NCBI RefSeq assembly: GCF_001618005.1
Contig: NZ_LQXA01000047.1
Span: forward strand, 55,275 to 119,274
DNA length: 64,000 bases
Direction of reading: 5' to 3'
Source of the DNA: Clavibacter tessellarius
GTDB lineage: Bacteria; Actinomycetota; Actinomycetes; Actinomycetales; Microbacteriaceae
This document shows, piece by piece, positions 16,340 through 25,800 of the stretch; the stretch's first letter is position 1; every line of letters starts with the position of its first letter. The notes beneath the pieces are model-generated. The model had not been told where the DNA came from. It ran no database searches and saw only the letters and a program-made list of their open reading frames with translations. The translations under genes and the position numbers were made by a program.

Positions 16340-17707
16340 TCAGGCTGGCGGGCGGGCGTCCGCGGCCGCGCGGGCGGCGGCGGGGAGCGCCCGGATCACG
16401 CGGTCGAGCGAGGCCTCGTCCATGGCGGCCGAGACGAACCACGCCTCGAACACCGACGGCGGCAGGCTCACGCCCTGGTCGAGCATCGCGTGGAAGAAGG
16501 CCGGGTAGCGCCAGGTCTCCTGCGCCTGCACGGTGGCGTAGTCGACGATCCCGCGCTCGGGCGGCGTGCCGAAGGTGAAGCTGAAGAGGCTGCCCGCGCG
16601 CTGCACCGAGTACGCGAGGCCGGCGCGGTCGAAGGCGAGCTCGACCGCGTAGATGAGGATGTCCGCCGCGATGTCGAGCGCGCGGTACACGTCGGCGTCC
16701 GCGAGGCGCAGCGTCGTGAGGCCCGCGGCGACGGCGACCGGGTTCCCGGAGAGGGTGCCCGCCTGGTACACGGGGCCGAGGGGCGCGAGGTGGTCCATCA
16801 CGTCGGCCCGGCCGCCGAGCGCGGCGACGGGGAGGCCGCCGCCGATGACCTTGCCGTACGTGACGAGGTCGGGGGTCCAGGCGTCCGGGTGGTCGGCTGC
16901 GAGGCCGGAGTTGTCGAGGCCCCAGTAGCCGGCGGGGTGCACCCGGAAGCCCGTGAGCACCTCGTCGGAGATGAGCAGGGATCCGTTGTCGTGGGCGATG
17001 CGCGCGAGCTCGGCGGTGAAGCCGGGCAGCGGCGGGACGACGCCCATGTTGGCGGCGGCGGCCTCCGTGATGACGGCGGCGATGCGCGGGCCGTGCTCGG
17101 CGAACACGGCGCGCACGGCGTCGAGGTCGTTGTACGGCACGACGACGGTCTGCGCGGCGATCGCCTCGGGGATGCCCGCCGAGCCGGGCAGCGCGAGCGT
17201 CGCGACGCCGGAGCCCGCCTCGGCGAGGAGGCTGTCGGAGTGGCCGTGGTAGTGGCCGGCGAACTTCACGAGCAGGTCGCGGCCGGTGAACCCGCGGGCG
17301 AGGCGGATCGCGGTCATGGTGGCCTCGGTGCCCGTGGACACGAGGCGGAGCTTCTCGATCGGGCGGCGGTCGGCGGAACCGTCGACGCCCGCGACGCGCA
17401 CGCGCTCGGTGACGAGCTCCGCGAGCTCCGTCTCCGCGGGCGTGGTGGCGCCGAAGCCGAGGCCGAGCGCGGCCGCGTCCTGCACGGCCCGGACGACCTC
17501 GGGCCGGGCGTGGCCGAGGATCGCGGGGCCCCACGAGTTGACGAGGTCGACGTACTCCACGCCGTCCGCGTCGGTCACGTAGGGGCCGGCGGCCTTCACC
17601 ATCATGCGGGGGGTGCCGCCGACGGAGCCGAAGGCCCGGACGGGCGAGTTCACGCCGCCGGGGATGACGTCGCGTGCGCGGTCGAAGAGGTCCTGGGAGT
17701 GGGTCAC
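16340..17707 (-). CDS. hemL: Glutamate-1-semialdehyde 2,1-aminomutase
   Basis: Codes for 455 residues. This PLP enzyme makes 5-aminolevulinate, the second step of the C5 heme route; the first, HemA, is at 28976. Visible blocks are [47 protein letters not shown] (Asp holding the PLP nitrogen) and [18 protein letters not shown], where the Lys forms the Schiff base. The chain is some 20 residues longer than usual at the C-terminus, ending in an Ala-rich tail. It is the last gene of the heme string and lies 81 bases after hemB. Confidence 0.96.
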   Translation of the reverse strand: MTHSQDLFDRARDVIPGGVNSPVRAFGSVGGTPRMMVKAAGPYVTDADGVEYVDLVNSWGPAILGHARPEVVRAVQDAAALGLGFGATTPAETELAELVTERVRVAGVDGSADRRPIEKLRLVSTGTEATMTAIRLARGFTGRDLLVKFAGHYHGHSDSLLAEAGSGVATLALPGSAGIPEAIAAQTVVVPYNDLDAVRAVFAEHGPRIAAVITEAAAANMGVVPPLPGFTAELARIAHDNGSLLISDEVLTGFRVHPAGYWGLDNSGLAADHPDAWTPDLVTYGKVIGGGLPVAALGGRADVMDHLAPLGPVYQAGTLSGNPVAVAAGLTTLRLADADVYRALDIAADILIYAVELAFDRAGLAYSVQRAGSLFSFTFGTPPERGIVDYATVQAQETWRYPAFFHAMLDQGVSLPPSVFEAWFVSAAMDEASLDRVIRALPAAARAAADARPPA

Positions 17708-17788
17708 GGTGAAGTCCTTCGGTGCCGGGCGCGGATCCGCTCGGGTCGGGGCCGGATTCGCGTCCGGCGAGGAGGAGGGTGGGACGGC

Positions 17789-18769
17789 TCAGCGCCGGGC
17801 GAGGCGCTCGGCGAGCTCGACGGCCCAGTAGGTGAGGATCGCGTCGGCGCCGGCGCGCTTGATGCCGAGGACGCTCTCGTCGATGGCGCGCTCGCGGTCG
17901 ATCCAGCCGTTCTGCGCGGCGGCCTCGATCATCGCGTACTCGCCCGAGATCTGGTACGCCCAGACCGGCACGCTGCTCGTGGCGGCGACGTCGGCGAGGA
18001 TGTCGAGGTAGCTCATGGCGGGCTTCACCATGACGACGTCGGCGCCCTCCTCGATGTCGAGCTCCACCTCGCGGAGGGCCTCGCGCCGGTTGCCGTTGTC
18101 CATCTGGTACGTGCGGCGGTCGCCCACGAGCTGGGAGTCCACGGCCTCGCGGAACGGGCCGTAGAAGGCGCTCGCGTACTTGGCGGCGTAGGCGAGGATC
18201 GCGACGTCGTGGTGCCCGGCGTCGTCGAGGGCCTCGCGGACGGCGCCGACCTGGCCGTCCATCATGCCGCTGAGGCCGAGGAGGTGCGATCCCGCCTCCG
18301 CCTGGGCGAGGCCCATCGCGCGGTAGCGGTCGAGGGTGCGGTCGTTGTCGACCACGCCGTGGGCGTCGAGGACGCCGCAGTGGCCGTGGTCGGTGAACTC
18401 GTCGAGGCACAGGTCGGTCTGCACGACGAGGGCGTCGCCGACCTCCTCGACGGCCACGCGCGTGGCGACGTTGAGGATGCCCTCGGGGTCGCTCGCGCCC
18501 GAGCCCTCAGCGTCGCGCACGGCCGGGATGCCGAACAGCATGACGCCGCCGATCCCCGCCTCGGCCGCCTCGACGAGCGCGCGGCGGAGGCTGTCGAGCG
18601 AGTGCTGCGAGACGCCCGGCATCGACGTGATGGGCGACGCCTCCGTGAGGCCCTCGCGCACGAACATCGGCAGCACGAGGTCGGCCGCGTGCAGTCGCGT
18701 CTCCGCCGTGAGCCGGCGCATGGCCGGCGAGGTGCGGAGGCGGCGCGGGCGGTAGTAGGGGGAGGTCAT
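17789..18769 (-). CDS. hemB: Porphobilinogen synthase (ALA dehydratase)
   Basis: Codes for 326 residues. It joins two 5-aminolevulinates into porphobilinogen. Both active-site lysines are visible, in [13 protein letters not shown] and [13 protein letters not shown]. The metal region [14 protein letters not shown] keeps two of the three Cys of zinc enzymes and has Asp at the middle one, so it is a mixed site. The ATG at 18769 overlaps the hemD stop (ATGA), so the pair is translationally coupled. Confidence 0.96.
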   Translation of the reverse strand: MTSPYYRPRRLRTSPAMRRLTAETRLHAADLVLPMFVREGLTEASPITSMPGVSQHSLDSLRRALVEAAEAGIGGVMLFGIPAVRDAEGSGASDPEGILNVATRVAVEEVGDALVVQTDLCLDEFTDHGHCGVLDAHGVVDNDRTLDRYRAMGLAQAEAGSHLLGLSGMMDGQVGAVREALDDAGHHDVAILAYAAKYASAFYGPFREAVDSQLVGDRRTYQMDNGNRREALREVELDIEEGADVVMVKPAMSYLDILADVAATSSVPVWAYQISGEYAMIEAAAQNGWIDRERAIDESVLGIKRAGADAILTYWAVELAERLARR

Positions 18770-19605
18770 TCCGTGGTGTTCCGATCGAGGAGGTCGGCGA
18801 GGCCGCTGAGCCCCGCGGTGTCGGTGCGCGGCTCCTGATGGCGGGCGAGGTCGACGAGGGACTGGATGAGGGACGCGGCCGAGCGCTCCGGCGCGACCAC
18901 GTCGACGCGGACGCCCGAGCGGCGGGCGTCCTTCGCGGTGCGCGGGCCGATGCAGGCGATGACCACGCCGTCCGGCACGTCGCCGAGCTGCTCGTGCACC
19001 TGCTCCGCGACGCTGCCCGACGTGACGAGGATGGCCCGGACGCGGCCCGACGACACGTCCTCGCGGATCCGGTCGCTCACCGGCACGCCGACGGTGCGGT
19101 ACGCGACGACCGAGCGCACGTCGTGGCCGCGCGCGATGAGCCCGTCGGTGAGCGTGGGCTTGGCGATCTCGGAGCGGAGCGTGAGCACGCGGCGGCGCGG
19201 GGACCCGGCCGCCATCTCCGTCCACTCCTCGAGGAGCGCGGTGGCGGAGGACTCGATGGACGGCACGAAGTCGACCGTGTAGCCCGCCGCGACGAGGGCC
19301 GCCGCCGTGGTCTCGCCGACCGCCGCGATGCGCGTGCCCGCGGGCACGACGGCGCGGTGCGAGGCCAGCACGTCGACCGTGGTGGCGCTCGTGACGGTGA
19401 GCCAGTCGAAGGAGCCGGCCGCGAGGTCGGCGAGGGCGCGCTCGAGCCCCTGTGCGTCCTGCGTGGCGGCGAAGTTGATCATGGGCGCGACCACCGGGGT
19501 CGCCCCCTGCGCGCGCAGGTCGTACGCGACGCCGTCGCCCCACGGCCCGCCGCGGGGCACGAGCACGCGCCAGCCCTTCAGGGGCTTCTGGTCCGTCGAG
19601 GTCAT
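18766..19605 (-). CDS. hemD: Uroporphyrinogen-III synthase
   Basis: Codes for 279 residues. This poorly conserved enzyme closes hydroxymethylbilane to uroporphyrinogen III. The first domain starts [16 protein letters not shown]. The late blocks [17 protein letters not shown] and [18 protein letters not shown] are the recognisable part. Position between hemC and hemB, with four-base overlaps on both sides, makes the call firm. A C-terminal tail of about 25 residues after SLVDLARHQ looks disordered. Confidence 0.93.
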   Translation of the reverse strand: MTSTDQKPLKGWRVLVPRGGPWGDGVAYDLRAQGATPVVAPMINFAATQDAQGLERALADLAAGSFDWLTVTSATTVDVLASHRAVVPAGTRIAAVGETTAAALVAAGYTVDFVPSIESSATALLEEWTEMAAGSPRRRVLTLRSEIAKPTLTDGLIARGHDVRSVVAYRTVGVPVSDRIREDVSSGRVRAILVTSGSVAEQVHEQLGDVPDGVVIACIGPRTAKDARRSGVRVDVVAPERSAASLIQSLVDLARHQEPRTDTAGLSGLADLLDRNTTE

Positions 19606-20588
19606 CGGGTCCCTCCCAGCGGCGCGAGTCCGGCCGCTCCGGCGTCGAGCAGCTCGCGGGACACGGGCCCCGAGAGCGTCGAGGCGTACGCGGTCAGCTG
19701 GTCGATGCCCATGCCAGCGGTGTCGAGCTCGTGGCTCGCGGTCATGCGCTGCGACCCGTCGGGCCGGTACACGACCGCGGTGAGCTCGAGGCGCGCGCTC
19801 GTGACGGTGGCCCGCGCGCCGATGGGCGCCGCGCAGCCGGCCTCGAGGGCGGCGAGCACGCCGCGCTCCGCGAGCACGGCCGCGTGCGTGAAGGGGTCGT
19901 CGACGGCCTCGACCGCGCGGCCGACGACGGAGTGCGTCTCGGCGTCCTCCGTGCGGATCTCGAGCGCGAGCGCCCCCTGACCCGGGGCGGTGGGCCAGCG
20001 GTCGAGCTCGAGGTGCTCGGTGACGGCGTCGAGCCGGCCGATGCGCTGGAGCCCGGCGGCCGCGAGGACCACGGCGTCGAGGTCGCCCGCGGTGACGCGG
20101 GAGAGCCGCGTGTCGATGTTGCCGCGGATGTCGACCACGTCGAGGTCCGACCGCTCGGCCAGCACCTGCGCGCGACGCCGCGGCGATCCCGTGCCGACGC
20201 GGGCGCCGCGCGGCAGGGTCGCCAGGGTGAGGCCGTCGCGCGCGCAGAGCACGTCGCGGGGATCCGCCCGCACGGGCACCGACGCGACCGTGAGCCCGTC
20301 GTAGGGCGCGGTCGGCAGGTCCTTCAGCGAGTGGACCACGAGGTCGCACTCGCCGCGCAGCAGCGACTCCCGCAGCGCGCTCGCAAACACGCCGGTGCCG
20401 CCGAGGCTCGCGAGCGACTCGCGCGACGTGTCGCCGTGGGTGGTCACCGGCACGAGCTCGACCTCGAGTCCCGACGCGTCGGTGATCTCCGCGGCGATCG
20501 CGCGCGTCTGGGCCAGGGCGAGCGCGCTCCCCCGGGTCCCGATGCGCAGCGTGCCGCGATCCTCCGACGTGAGGGGACCGTCCGTCAC
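19602..20588 (-). CDS. hemC: Hydroxymethylbilane synthase (porphobilinogen deaminase)
   Basis: Codes for 328 residues from GTG 20588, overlapping the cpfC stop (GTGA). It polymerises four porphobilinogens. Visible blocks are [37 protein letters not shown] and [23 protein letters not shown] carries the Cys that holds the dipyrromethane cofactor. Both neighbours overlap it, so it is in one transcript with the other heme genes. Confidence 0.96.
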   Translation of the reverse strand: MTDGPLTSEDRGTLRIGTRGSALALAQTRAIAAEITDASGLEVELVPVTTHGDTSRESLASLGGTGVFASALRESLLRGECDLVVHSLKDLPTAPYDGLTVASVPVRADPRDVLCARDGLTLATLPRGARVGTGSPRRRAQVLAERSDLDVVDIRGNIDTRLSRVTAGDLDAVVLAAAGLQRIGRLDAVTEHLELDRWPTAPGQGALALEIRTEDAETHSVVGRAVEAVDDPFTHAAVLAERGVLAALEAGCAAPIGARATVTSARLELTAVVYRPDGSQRMTASHELDTAGMGIDQLTAYASTLSGPVSRELLDAGAAGLAPLGGTR

Positions 20589-21835
20589 GGTGCCAGCCCG
20601 GAGACCGCCGGCTTGAAGCCCAGCCGGACGTTCTCGCAGCAGCCGGGACGGCAGACGTCGTACCAGGGGCCGAGGTCGGTCATGTGCGGGCGGTCCTCCG
20701 CCTTCACGCCGTCGCGGCGCTCGAGCACGAGGTCGATGAGGCCGTCGACGTACGCGGCGTGCACGCCCGGCGTGGGCACGCGCACCGAGTACAGGCCGTT
20801 CTCCTGGGCGGACTCGGTGGCCTCGTTGTCGAGGTCCCACTTGACCTCCATGTGGTCGCTCACGAAGCCGAGCGGCACGATCACGACGGCGCGGCGGCCC
20901 TGCGCGGGCAGCTCGGCGATGGCGTCGTTCACGTCGGGCTCGAGCCACGGCATGGAGGGCGGGCCGGAGCGCGACTGGTAGACGAGCTGCCAGGGCACGT
21001 CCTGGTCGATGCCGAGCTCCTTCCGGACCTCGTGCATCACGACCTCGGCGACGGCCAGGTGCTGCGCCGCGTAGGCGCCGTCCTGGTCGAAGCCGCGCTC
21101 GGCGGGGCCGGACTTCGAGGCGTCCGACGACGGGATGGAGTGCGTGGAGAAGAGGATCTCGACGTCGGTCGACAGGTCGACGGGCGCGCCCTCCGCCTCG
21201 AAGTGCGCGATGACGTCGCGGATCCCGTCGCGCGTGCCCTCGATGAACGGCGTGACGAAGCCGGGGTGGTCGAAGAACTGGCGCACCTTGTCGATGCGGA
21301 CGACGCCCTGCAGGCTCGTGTCCTCGAGCGCGTCCGCGAAGTCCTCGCGGTACTGGCGGCAGGAGGAGTACGAGCTGTACGCGCTCGTGGCGACGGCGAT
21401 GAGCTGGCGGTAGCCCTTCTCCTCGGCCTCGCGCAGCGCGTCGTTGAGGTAGGGGCCCCAGTTGCGGTTGCCCCAGAGCACGGGCAGGTCGATGCCGCGC
21501 TCGGCGAGGCGCGCCTCGAGGGCGGCCTTCAGCTCGCGGTTCTGCTCGTTGATGGGGCTGATGCCGCCGAAGGCCCGGTAGTGGTGGGCGACCTCCTCGA
21601 GGCGCTCCTCGGGGATCCCGCGGCCGCTCGTGACGTTGCGGAGGAACGGGATGACGTCGTCCTGGCCCTCGGGACCGCCGAAGGACGCGAGCAGGATCGC
21701 GTCGTACGCGACGGGCTCCTCGACGTGGGGCGGACCCATCTTCGCGGCCTCGCTCGCGGCGGAGACGAGCGCGCCCGGCGCCCGCGGGGCGTCGGTGGCG
21801 GGGGCGGGCTTGCGACCCAGGTTCACTGCGGCCAT
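20585..21835 (-). CDS. cpfC: Coproporphyrin III ferrochelatase
   Basis: Codes for 416 residues. It inserts iron into coproporphyrin III. The core opens AILLASFGGPEG, with HYRAFGGISPIN, the SSYSSCRQYRED block and LFSTHSIPSS (catalytic His region). Four cysteines are visible, one in SSCRQ and three at the C-terminal CRPGCC. This matches actinobacterial ferrochelatases that bind a 2Fe-2S cluster. The N-terminus has a variable 40-residue extension. Its ATG overlaps the chdC stop (TAATG). The older name is hemH. Confidence 0.95.
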   Translation of the reverse strand: MAAVNLGRKPAPATDAPRAPGALVSAASEAAKMGPPHVEEPVAYDAILLASFGGPEGQDDVIPFLRNVTSGRGIPEERLEEVAHHYRAFGGISPINEQNRELKAALEARLAERGIDLPVLWGNRNWGPYLNDALREAEEKGYRQLIAVATSAYSSYSSCRQYREDFADALEDTSLQGVVRIDKVRQFFDHPGFVTPFIEGTRDGIRDVIAHFEAEGAPVDLSTDVEILFSTHSIPSSDASKSGPAERGFDQDGAYAAQHLAVAEVVMHEVRKELGIDQDVPWQLVYQSRSGPPSMPWLEPDVNDAIAELPAQGRRAVVIVPLGFVSDHMEVKWDLDNEATESAQENGLYSVRVPTPGVHAAYVDGLIDLVLERRDGVKAEDRPHMTDLGPWYDVCRPGCCENVRLGFKPAVSGLAP

Positions 21836-22584
21836 TACTGGAGGACCTCCACGAGCTCGGCGGTGGTGATGCGGCGGCCCGTGTAGAACGGGACCTCCTC
21901 GCGCACGTGACGGCGCGCGTCGGTGTTGCGCAGGTCGCGCATCATGTCGACCAGGTCGACGAGCTCGTTCGACTCGAGCGGGAGGATCCACTCGTAGTCG
22001 CCGAGGCCGAACGACGAGACCGTGTTGGCGACGACGCTGCGGAAGGCCGCGCCCTGGCGGCCGTGCTGGGCGAGCATGCGCCCGCGCTCCTCGGGCGGCA
22101 GCAGGTACCACTCGTAGGACCGGACGAAGGGGTAGACGCAGAGCCAGTCGCGCGGCTCCTCGCCCCGGAGGAAGCCGGGCACGTGGCTGCGGTTGAACTC
22201 GGCGTCGCGGTGGACGCCCGCGGCGCTCCACGACGGGATGAGCGCGCGGATGAGGCGCGCGCGGCGGATCTCGCGGAACGCCCACTGGAGCGTCTCCATC
22301 TGCGGGCCGTGGATCCAGACCATGAGGTCGGCGTCCGCGCGCATGCCGGAGACGTCGTAGAAGCCGCGGACGGTGACGCCCTCCGCCTCGACGATGTTCA
22401 CGATGCCGTCGAGCTCGTCGACGGCGCCCGGGACCTCGCGGCCGTCGAGGTCGTCGGGGCGCTGGGGATCGCGACGGAGGACGGCCCACAGGGCGTAGCC
22501 GCTGGGGGACGCTTCCGCGGGGGGCTCGATCGGGGGGACCTGAGATGCCGCCGACTCGGCAGCCGGGATGCTCATGGTCTCCAT
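21835..22584 (-). CDS. chdC: Coproheme decarboxylase (HemQ)
   Basis: Codes for 249 residues if METMSIP is the start; an ATG nine bases later is equally possible and neither has a good ribosome site. It turns coproheme into heme b using peroxide, the last step of the coproporphyrin route. Chlorite-dismutase-fold blocks are YALWAVLRRD, GFYDVSGMRADADLMVWIHG, FNRSHVPGFLRGEEPRDWLCVYPFVRSYEWYLL (written in parts: RSHVPGF then YPFVRSYEWYLL) and MLAQHGRQG, whose His is the proximal ligand. The tail ends in TAELVEVLQ. First gene of the chdC-to-hemL string. Confidence 0.94.
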   Translation of the reverse strand: METMSIPAAESAASQVPPIEPPAEASPSGYALWAVLRRDPQRPDDLDGREVPGAVDELDGIVNIVEAEGVTVRGFYDVSGMRADADLMVWIHGPQMETLQWAFREIRRARLIRALIPSWSAAGVHRDAEFNRSHVPGFLRGEEPRDWLCVYPFVRSYEWYLLPPEERGRMLAQHGRQGAAFRSVVANTVSSFGLGDYEWILPLESNELVDLVDMMRDLRNTDARRHVREEVPFYTGRRITTAELVEVLQ

Positions 22585-22660
22585 GGTACGTCGCCCGGGC
22601 ACCCCGTCCCGCATCGGGCGGGCGGCCGTCAGATCATCCGCAGGTCGGCGCCCTGCCGGC

Positions 22661-22730
22661 CCGTCAGCGCGCGTCGCGGCCGGTCAGCGCGCGTCGCGGC
22701 CGGTCAGCGCGCGTCGCGGCCGGTCAGCGC
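22661..22730. repeat. 20-bp tandem repeat across a stop codon
   Basis: On the minus strand the unit is GCCGCGACGCGCGCTGACCG. Copies lie at 22661-22680 (one mismatch), 22681-22700 and 22701-22720, plus a half copy at 22721-22730. The stop TGA of the mycothiol-isomerase-like gene (22704-22706) is inside the third copy. As 20 is not a multiple of three, the repeated TGA falls in all three frames. Confidence 0.9.
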
Positions 22731-23267
22731 GAGGAGGCGGACCTGCAGCGGCGCGTCCTCACCGACGGGCACGGGCGAGGCGAACAGGCCGCTCGCCTCG
22801 AGGGTGTCGCGCTGCGGCTCGAAGACGGTCCAGGTCGCGCGGACCAGGTCGTCGTCGATGCGCTCGTCGGCGCCGATGGCGCGCGCGAGGTCCCAACCGT
22901 GGATCACGACGTCGGACAGCTGCTCGCGCAGGTACTCGCGCGTGGGGACGCGGTCGGTCGACAGCGCGACCGGGCGCTCGGGATCGGCGTCGCGCCAGGC
23001 GGCGAGCGCCTCGCGGGAGTAGCGGCCCCACTCGGCGACGAGGTCGTCGTCGAGCCGGCGGATCAGCGCCTGCCCGGTCTCGGCCGTGTGACCGGCGAGG
23101 AGGAGCGGCACCCACTGCTGCTCCTCGATCACGTGGGCGACGAGCTCGCGGACGTCCCACTCGACGTCGGGGGTGGGCGCCGACCAGTCGGTGACGGCGC
23201 GGAGGCGGTCGCCGAAGCCGTCGTGCGCGCGGCGGATGAGGTCGGTCCAGTCGTGCTCGGTGTCCAT
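22704..23267 (-). CDS. DinB/maleylpyruvate isomerase-fold protein (TIGR03086-like)
   Basis: Codes for 187 residues. A four-helix bundle opens DWTDLIRRAHDGFGDRL and has VRELVAHVIEEQQWVP near 45 and LSDVVIHGWDLARAIG near 130. The two His blocks are the metal site of mycothiol-dependent enzymes. Such proteins often use mycothiol for detoxification, but the substrate is unknown. The ATG at 23267 was chosen since the upstream frame is Arg/Pro-rich. The 3' end is inside a 20-bp tandem repeat, so its last residues (LTGRDAR) come from repeat DNA. It lies 119 bases before chdC. Confidence 0.84.
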   Translation of the reverse strand: MDTEHDWTDLIRRAHDGFGDRLRAVTDWSAPTPDVEWDVRELVAHVIEEQQWVPLLLAGHTAETGQALIRRLDDDLVAEWGRYSREALAAWRDADPERPVALSTDRVPTREYLREQLSDVVIHGWDLARAIGADERIDDDLVRATWTVFEPQRDTLEASGLFASPVPVGEDAPLQVRLLALTGRDAR

Positions 23268-23380
23268 GGTCGCGCTCCCGTCGGTGGTGTCCCGGGGGAA
23301 CGTCCGGGGCGGTCGCGCGCATTCCCGGAGCCGGTCCGGGGAGCGGGGCGGTGCCGCCGCACGGCGCGGTCGCGCCGGCA

Positions 23381-23425
23381 CGGATCAGCCCGGCACGGAT
23401 CAGGCCGGCGTGGATCAGGCTGGCG
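23381..23425. repeat. 15-bp tandem repeat duplicating the mptB-like stop codon
   Basis: Three 15-base units (23381-23395, 23396-23410, 23411-23425) each contain GGATCA, which on the minus strand is TGATCC. The true stop is in the last unit (23415-23417). The other two TGAs follow in frame at 15-base steps, so the gene has three stop codons in series. The same 15-mer CCGCCAGCCTGATCC ends hemL. Confidence 0.88.
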
Positions 23426-25061
23426 GCACCCGCGCGGCGGAGAACTGGTGGCGGGGCGCCCGCAGCGCGCGGAAGGGATCCGTCCCCGCGAGCCCCTGCA
23501 GCCCCGGCGCGAGGACCCCGAGGACGCCGACCACCGCGACCAGCACGACGACCAGCCGCGGCCACCCGGAGGCGACCGTGTGCGTGACCGCCATGGGCTC
23601 GAGCAGGTTCACGCCCACGAGGAAGACCGTCGCCGAGACCGCGAGCGACATGGCCGCGCCGTCCGCGATGCCGACGACCGCCAGCACGACGAGCACCCAC
23701 AGGCCGTACCAGGGGTAGACGACGGGCGACATCGCGACGATGCACGCGAACGCGAGCGCCAGCCGGGCCTCGCCGGAGAGCGTCCGGGTGGTGAGGATGC
23801 ACCACGCCGCGCCGGCGAAGCCGATGAGGATGCCCGCGGTCTTGATCCCGCCCTCCACCGCTTCGCCGGGGCCGCCGAGCACGTCCACGAGCGGACCGAT
23901 CGCGCCCGCCGCGAGGCCGAACGGCATGAACCAGGACACGACCGACACGGGGCTCGAGAGGGCCGAGATCCAGCCGAGGCCGACGCCGAGCAGCTCCCCG
24001 CCGAGGGCGAGGAGCCCCATCGCGACGATGCCCGACGCGGTCCAGGCCGCCCAGACGCGCGGGTCGCGCGTGGGCGCGCGGAGGCCGACGACGGCGCCCG
24101 CGGATCCGTCCACCGCGACGCCGGCGGGCGCGCGGTCGTCGACGCGGCGCGCCCGCATCTCCGCGTGCACGATCGCGACGACAGGCAGCGCGACGAGGGC
24201 GATGGGCTTCACGGCCACGGCCGCGGTCACCAGTAGCACCGCCAGCACGGGCCGCGAGTCGATGGCCGCCAGGAGGCCGGCGACGAGCAGGCCCATCATG
24301 AGCGCGTCGTTGTGCGCGGCGATCACGAAGTTGAAGCTCACGAGCGGGCTCGCCGCGAGGAACCAGAGCGCCCGCACGGGATCGATGCGGCGCCGGCGGG
24401 CGATCCGGTAGCCGCACCACACCATCAGCACGACGCCCGCGACCGACACGAGACGCGCGGCCACCACGGCCCACTCGATGCCGATGGCCGTGTCGATGGC
24501 GCCGAGCGCCCGCTCCACGACGAGGTACAGCGGCCCGTACGGCGCCGGGTTGTGCGCCCAGAGCGGGTCGACGCCCGTCGAGCGCCAGTCGGCGAGCACC
24601 GCGGGACCGTGCTCGTAGGGCGAGAGCCCGGCCCCGAGCACCCGGCCCTGCGCGATGTAGGAGTACACGTCGCGGCTGAACAGCGGGAGGCTGAGGAGCA
24701 GGGGCGTCGTCCAGAGGGCGGAGAGGCCGATGATCGCGCGGATCGCCCGGTTGCCCAGTCGCGGGAGGAGCGCTCCGAGGAGGAGCCACGCGGCGATCAT
24801 GAGGATGCCCCCGACGACCACCGCGACCGACGCTATCCCGGTCGCCGTCGGCGACACCCGCAGGCTGCCGAGCACGGCCAGGTGCGAGAGGCGGGACTCC
24901 GTGGGCGCGTGGCCGACGATGAAGGACGACACCGCGAGCGTGAGGGCGCCGCCGAAGCCGACGAGCCCGGGCAGCACCAGCGGGTGCCGCCCGAGGGCGT
25001 CGGGATCACGCGGGGTCCGCGACGCGGGTAGGTCCACGGCGGCGCGGGAGTGCGCGGGCAC
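23415..25061 (-). CDS. mptB: Polyprenyl-phosphate-dependent mannosyltransferase (MptB/GT-C type)
   Basis: Codes for 548 residues with about 13 membrane helices. LFSRDVYSYIAQGRVLG near 127-144 is the GT-C catalytic loop (Asp in RDVYSY), followed by GLSPYEHGP and NPAPYGPLYLVVE as in mycobacterial MptA/MptB. These transfer mannose from polyprenol-phosphate-mannose to build the alpha-1,6 core of lipomannan. IAAHNDALMMGLL and AVAVKPIALVALP are other conserved helices. It sits beside three small membrane proteins rather than with other glycan genes. The start is GTG at 25061. The acceptor in this organism is not known. Confidence 0.85.
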   Translation of the reverse strand: MPAHSRAAVDLPASRTPRDPDALGRHPLVLPGLVGFGGALTLAVSSFIVGHAPTESRLSHLAVLGSLRVSPTATGIASVAVVVGGILMIAAWLLLGALLPRLGNRAIRAIIGLSALWTTPLLLSLPLFSRDVYSYIAQGRVLGAGLSPYEHGPAVLADWRSTGVDPLWAHNPAPYGPLYLVVERALGAIDTAIGIEWAVVAARLVSVAGVVLMVWCGYRIARRRRIDPVRALWFLAASPLVSFNFVIAAHNDALMMGLLVAGLLAAIDSRPVLAVLLVTAAVAVKPIALVALPVVAIVHAEMRARRVDDRAPAGVAVDGSAGAVVGLRAPTRDPRVWAAWTASGIVAMGLLALGGELLGVGLGWISALSSPVSVVSWFMPFGLAAGAIGPLVDVLGGPGEAVEGGIKTAGILIGFAGAAWCILTTRTLSGEARLALAFACIVAMSPVVYPWYGLWVLVVLAVVGIADGAAMSLAVSATVFLVGVNLLEPMAVTHTVASGWPRLVVVLVAVVGVLGVLAPGLQGLAGTDPFRALRAPRHQFSAARVPPA

Positions 25062-25086
25062 GACGAGGGGTCCCGTCCGGTCCGGG

Positions 25087-25362
25087 TCAGCGGCGCGCGG
25101 CGCGCGACACGGCCCAGACCACGCCGCCGATCACCACGACCGCGCCCACGCCGACGGCCACGAGCAGCAGCGGGTCCTCGTCCGCCGTGCGGCGGATCCG
25201 GCGACGCAGGTCGGCGATGCCGTCCTTCGCGCGGCGCCGCACGTTCAGCTTCGACTCCAGCGCGTCGAGCGTGGCGGCGATCTCCTCGCGGGTGTGCTGG
25301 ATGTCGAGCTTCAGCTCCGCGCGCGAGCGCGGGCCGACGGGGCGGGGGCGATCAGTGCTCAT
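25087..25362 (-). CDS. DUF3618 single-helix membrane protein
   Basis: Codes for 91 residues. The RAELKLDIQHTREEIAATLDALESKLN block (quoted in part: HTREEIAATLDALESKLN) is the DUF3618 signature, a short coiled segment. A basic stretch and one membrane helix (about 66-86) ending RAARR follow. Function is unknown. Its start overlaps the end of the upstream holin-superfamily gene by 11 bases. The set YtxH-like, DUF1469-like and DUF3618 is a common actinobacterial trio thought to be envelope-related. Confidence 0.88.
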   Translation of the reverse strand: MSTDRPRPVGPRSRAELKLDIQHTREEIAATLDALESKLNVRRRAKDGIADLRRRIRRTADEDPLLLVAVGVGAVVVIGGVVWAVSRAARR

Positions 25363-25768
25363 ACTTGCCGGTCCCCTTCACCGCGTCGACGTCCTCCTTG
25401 AGGCTGTCCACGGTCTCCTCGGGCGTCGGCGGGACGCCCTTCTTGAGCCACCGGATGCCGAGCAGCGCGAGCACCACCGTGATCAGGAGGAAGACGCCCG
25501 CGACGATGAGCGCGGAGAGCCACGGCGAGAAGGCCTCGGACAGGCCGAGGATCGCGGCGGCGACGAGCACCAGGAACGCGATGAACGCGAAGAAGAGCGC
25601 CACGACGAGGAAGCCGGCGCCGATCCCCGCGTGCTTGAGCTTGGAGACGAGCTCGTTCTTGAACGACTCGATCTCGTCCTTGACCAGCTGGACGATGAGG
25701 GTCGGCAGGTCGGCGACGAGCCGGACGAGCGAGCGCTTGCTCTTCGGATTGAGATCCTGATCCGTCAT
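25352..25768 (-). CDS. Phage holin family (DUF1469-like) membrane protein
   Basis: Codes for 138 residues from an ATG with AGGAGG nine bases upstream. A charged start (SLVRLVADLPTLIVQLVKDEIESFKNEL, in part) is followed by two long helices (about 47-72 and 81-105) and a soluble tail ending GTGKYEH. The superfamily name is historic: these are bacterial inner-membrane proteins, not a sign of prophage. It forms an operon with the YtxH-like gene before it and the DUF3618 gene after it. Confidence 0.86.
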   Translation of the reverse strand: MTDQDLNPKSKRSLVRLVADLPTLIVQLVKDEIESFKNELVSKLKHAGIGAGFLVVALFFAFIAFLVLVAAAILGLSEAFSPWLSALIVAGVFLLITVVLALLGIRWLKKGVPPTPEETVDSLKEDVDAVKGTGKYEH

Positions 25769-25800
25769 GCGGGGTTCCCTCCTGGGGATGGGCGGGCGGG

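Noticed and set aside
15416..18838. Very long open frames of more than 1,000 codons on both strands over the heme genes
   Set aside because: They are shadow frames caused by high GC content. Their translations are Arg/Gly/Pro-rich without motifs, while hemL, hemB and the nuclease gene explain the region.
25352..25768. Phage holin family protein as sign of a prophage
   Set aside because: The superfamily is a general bacterial membrane family. It sits with YtxH-like and DUF3618 genes and no phage genes are nearby.
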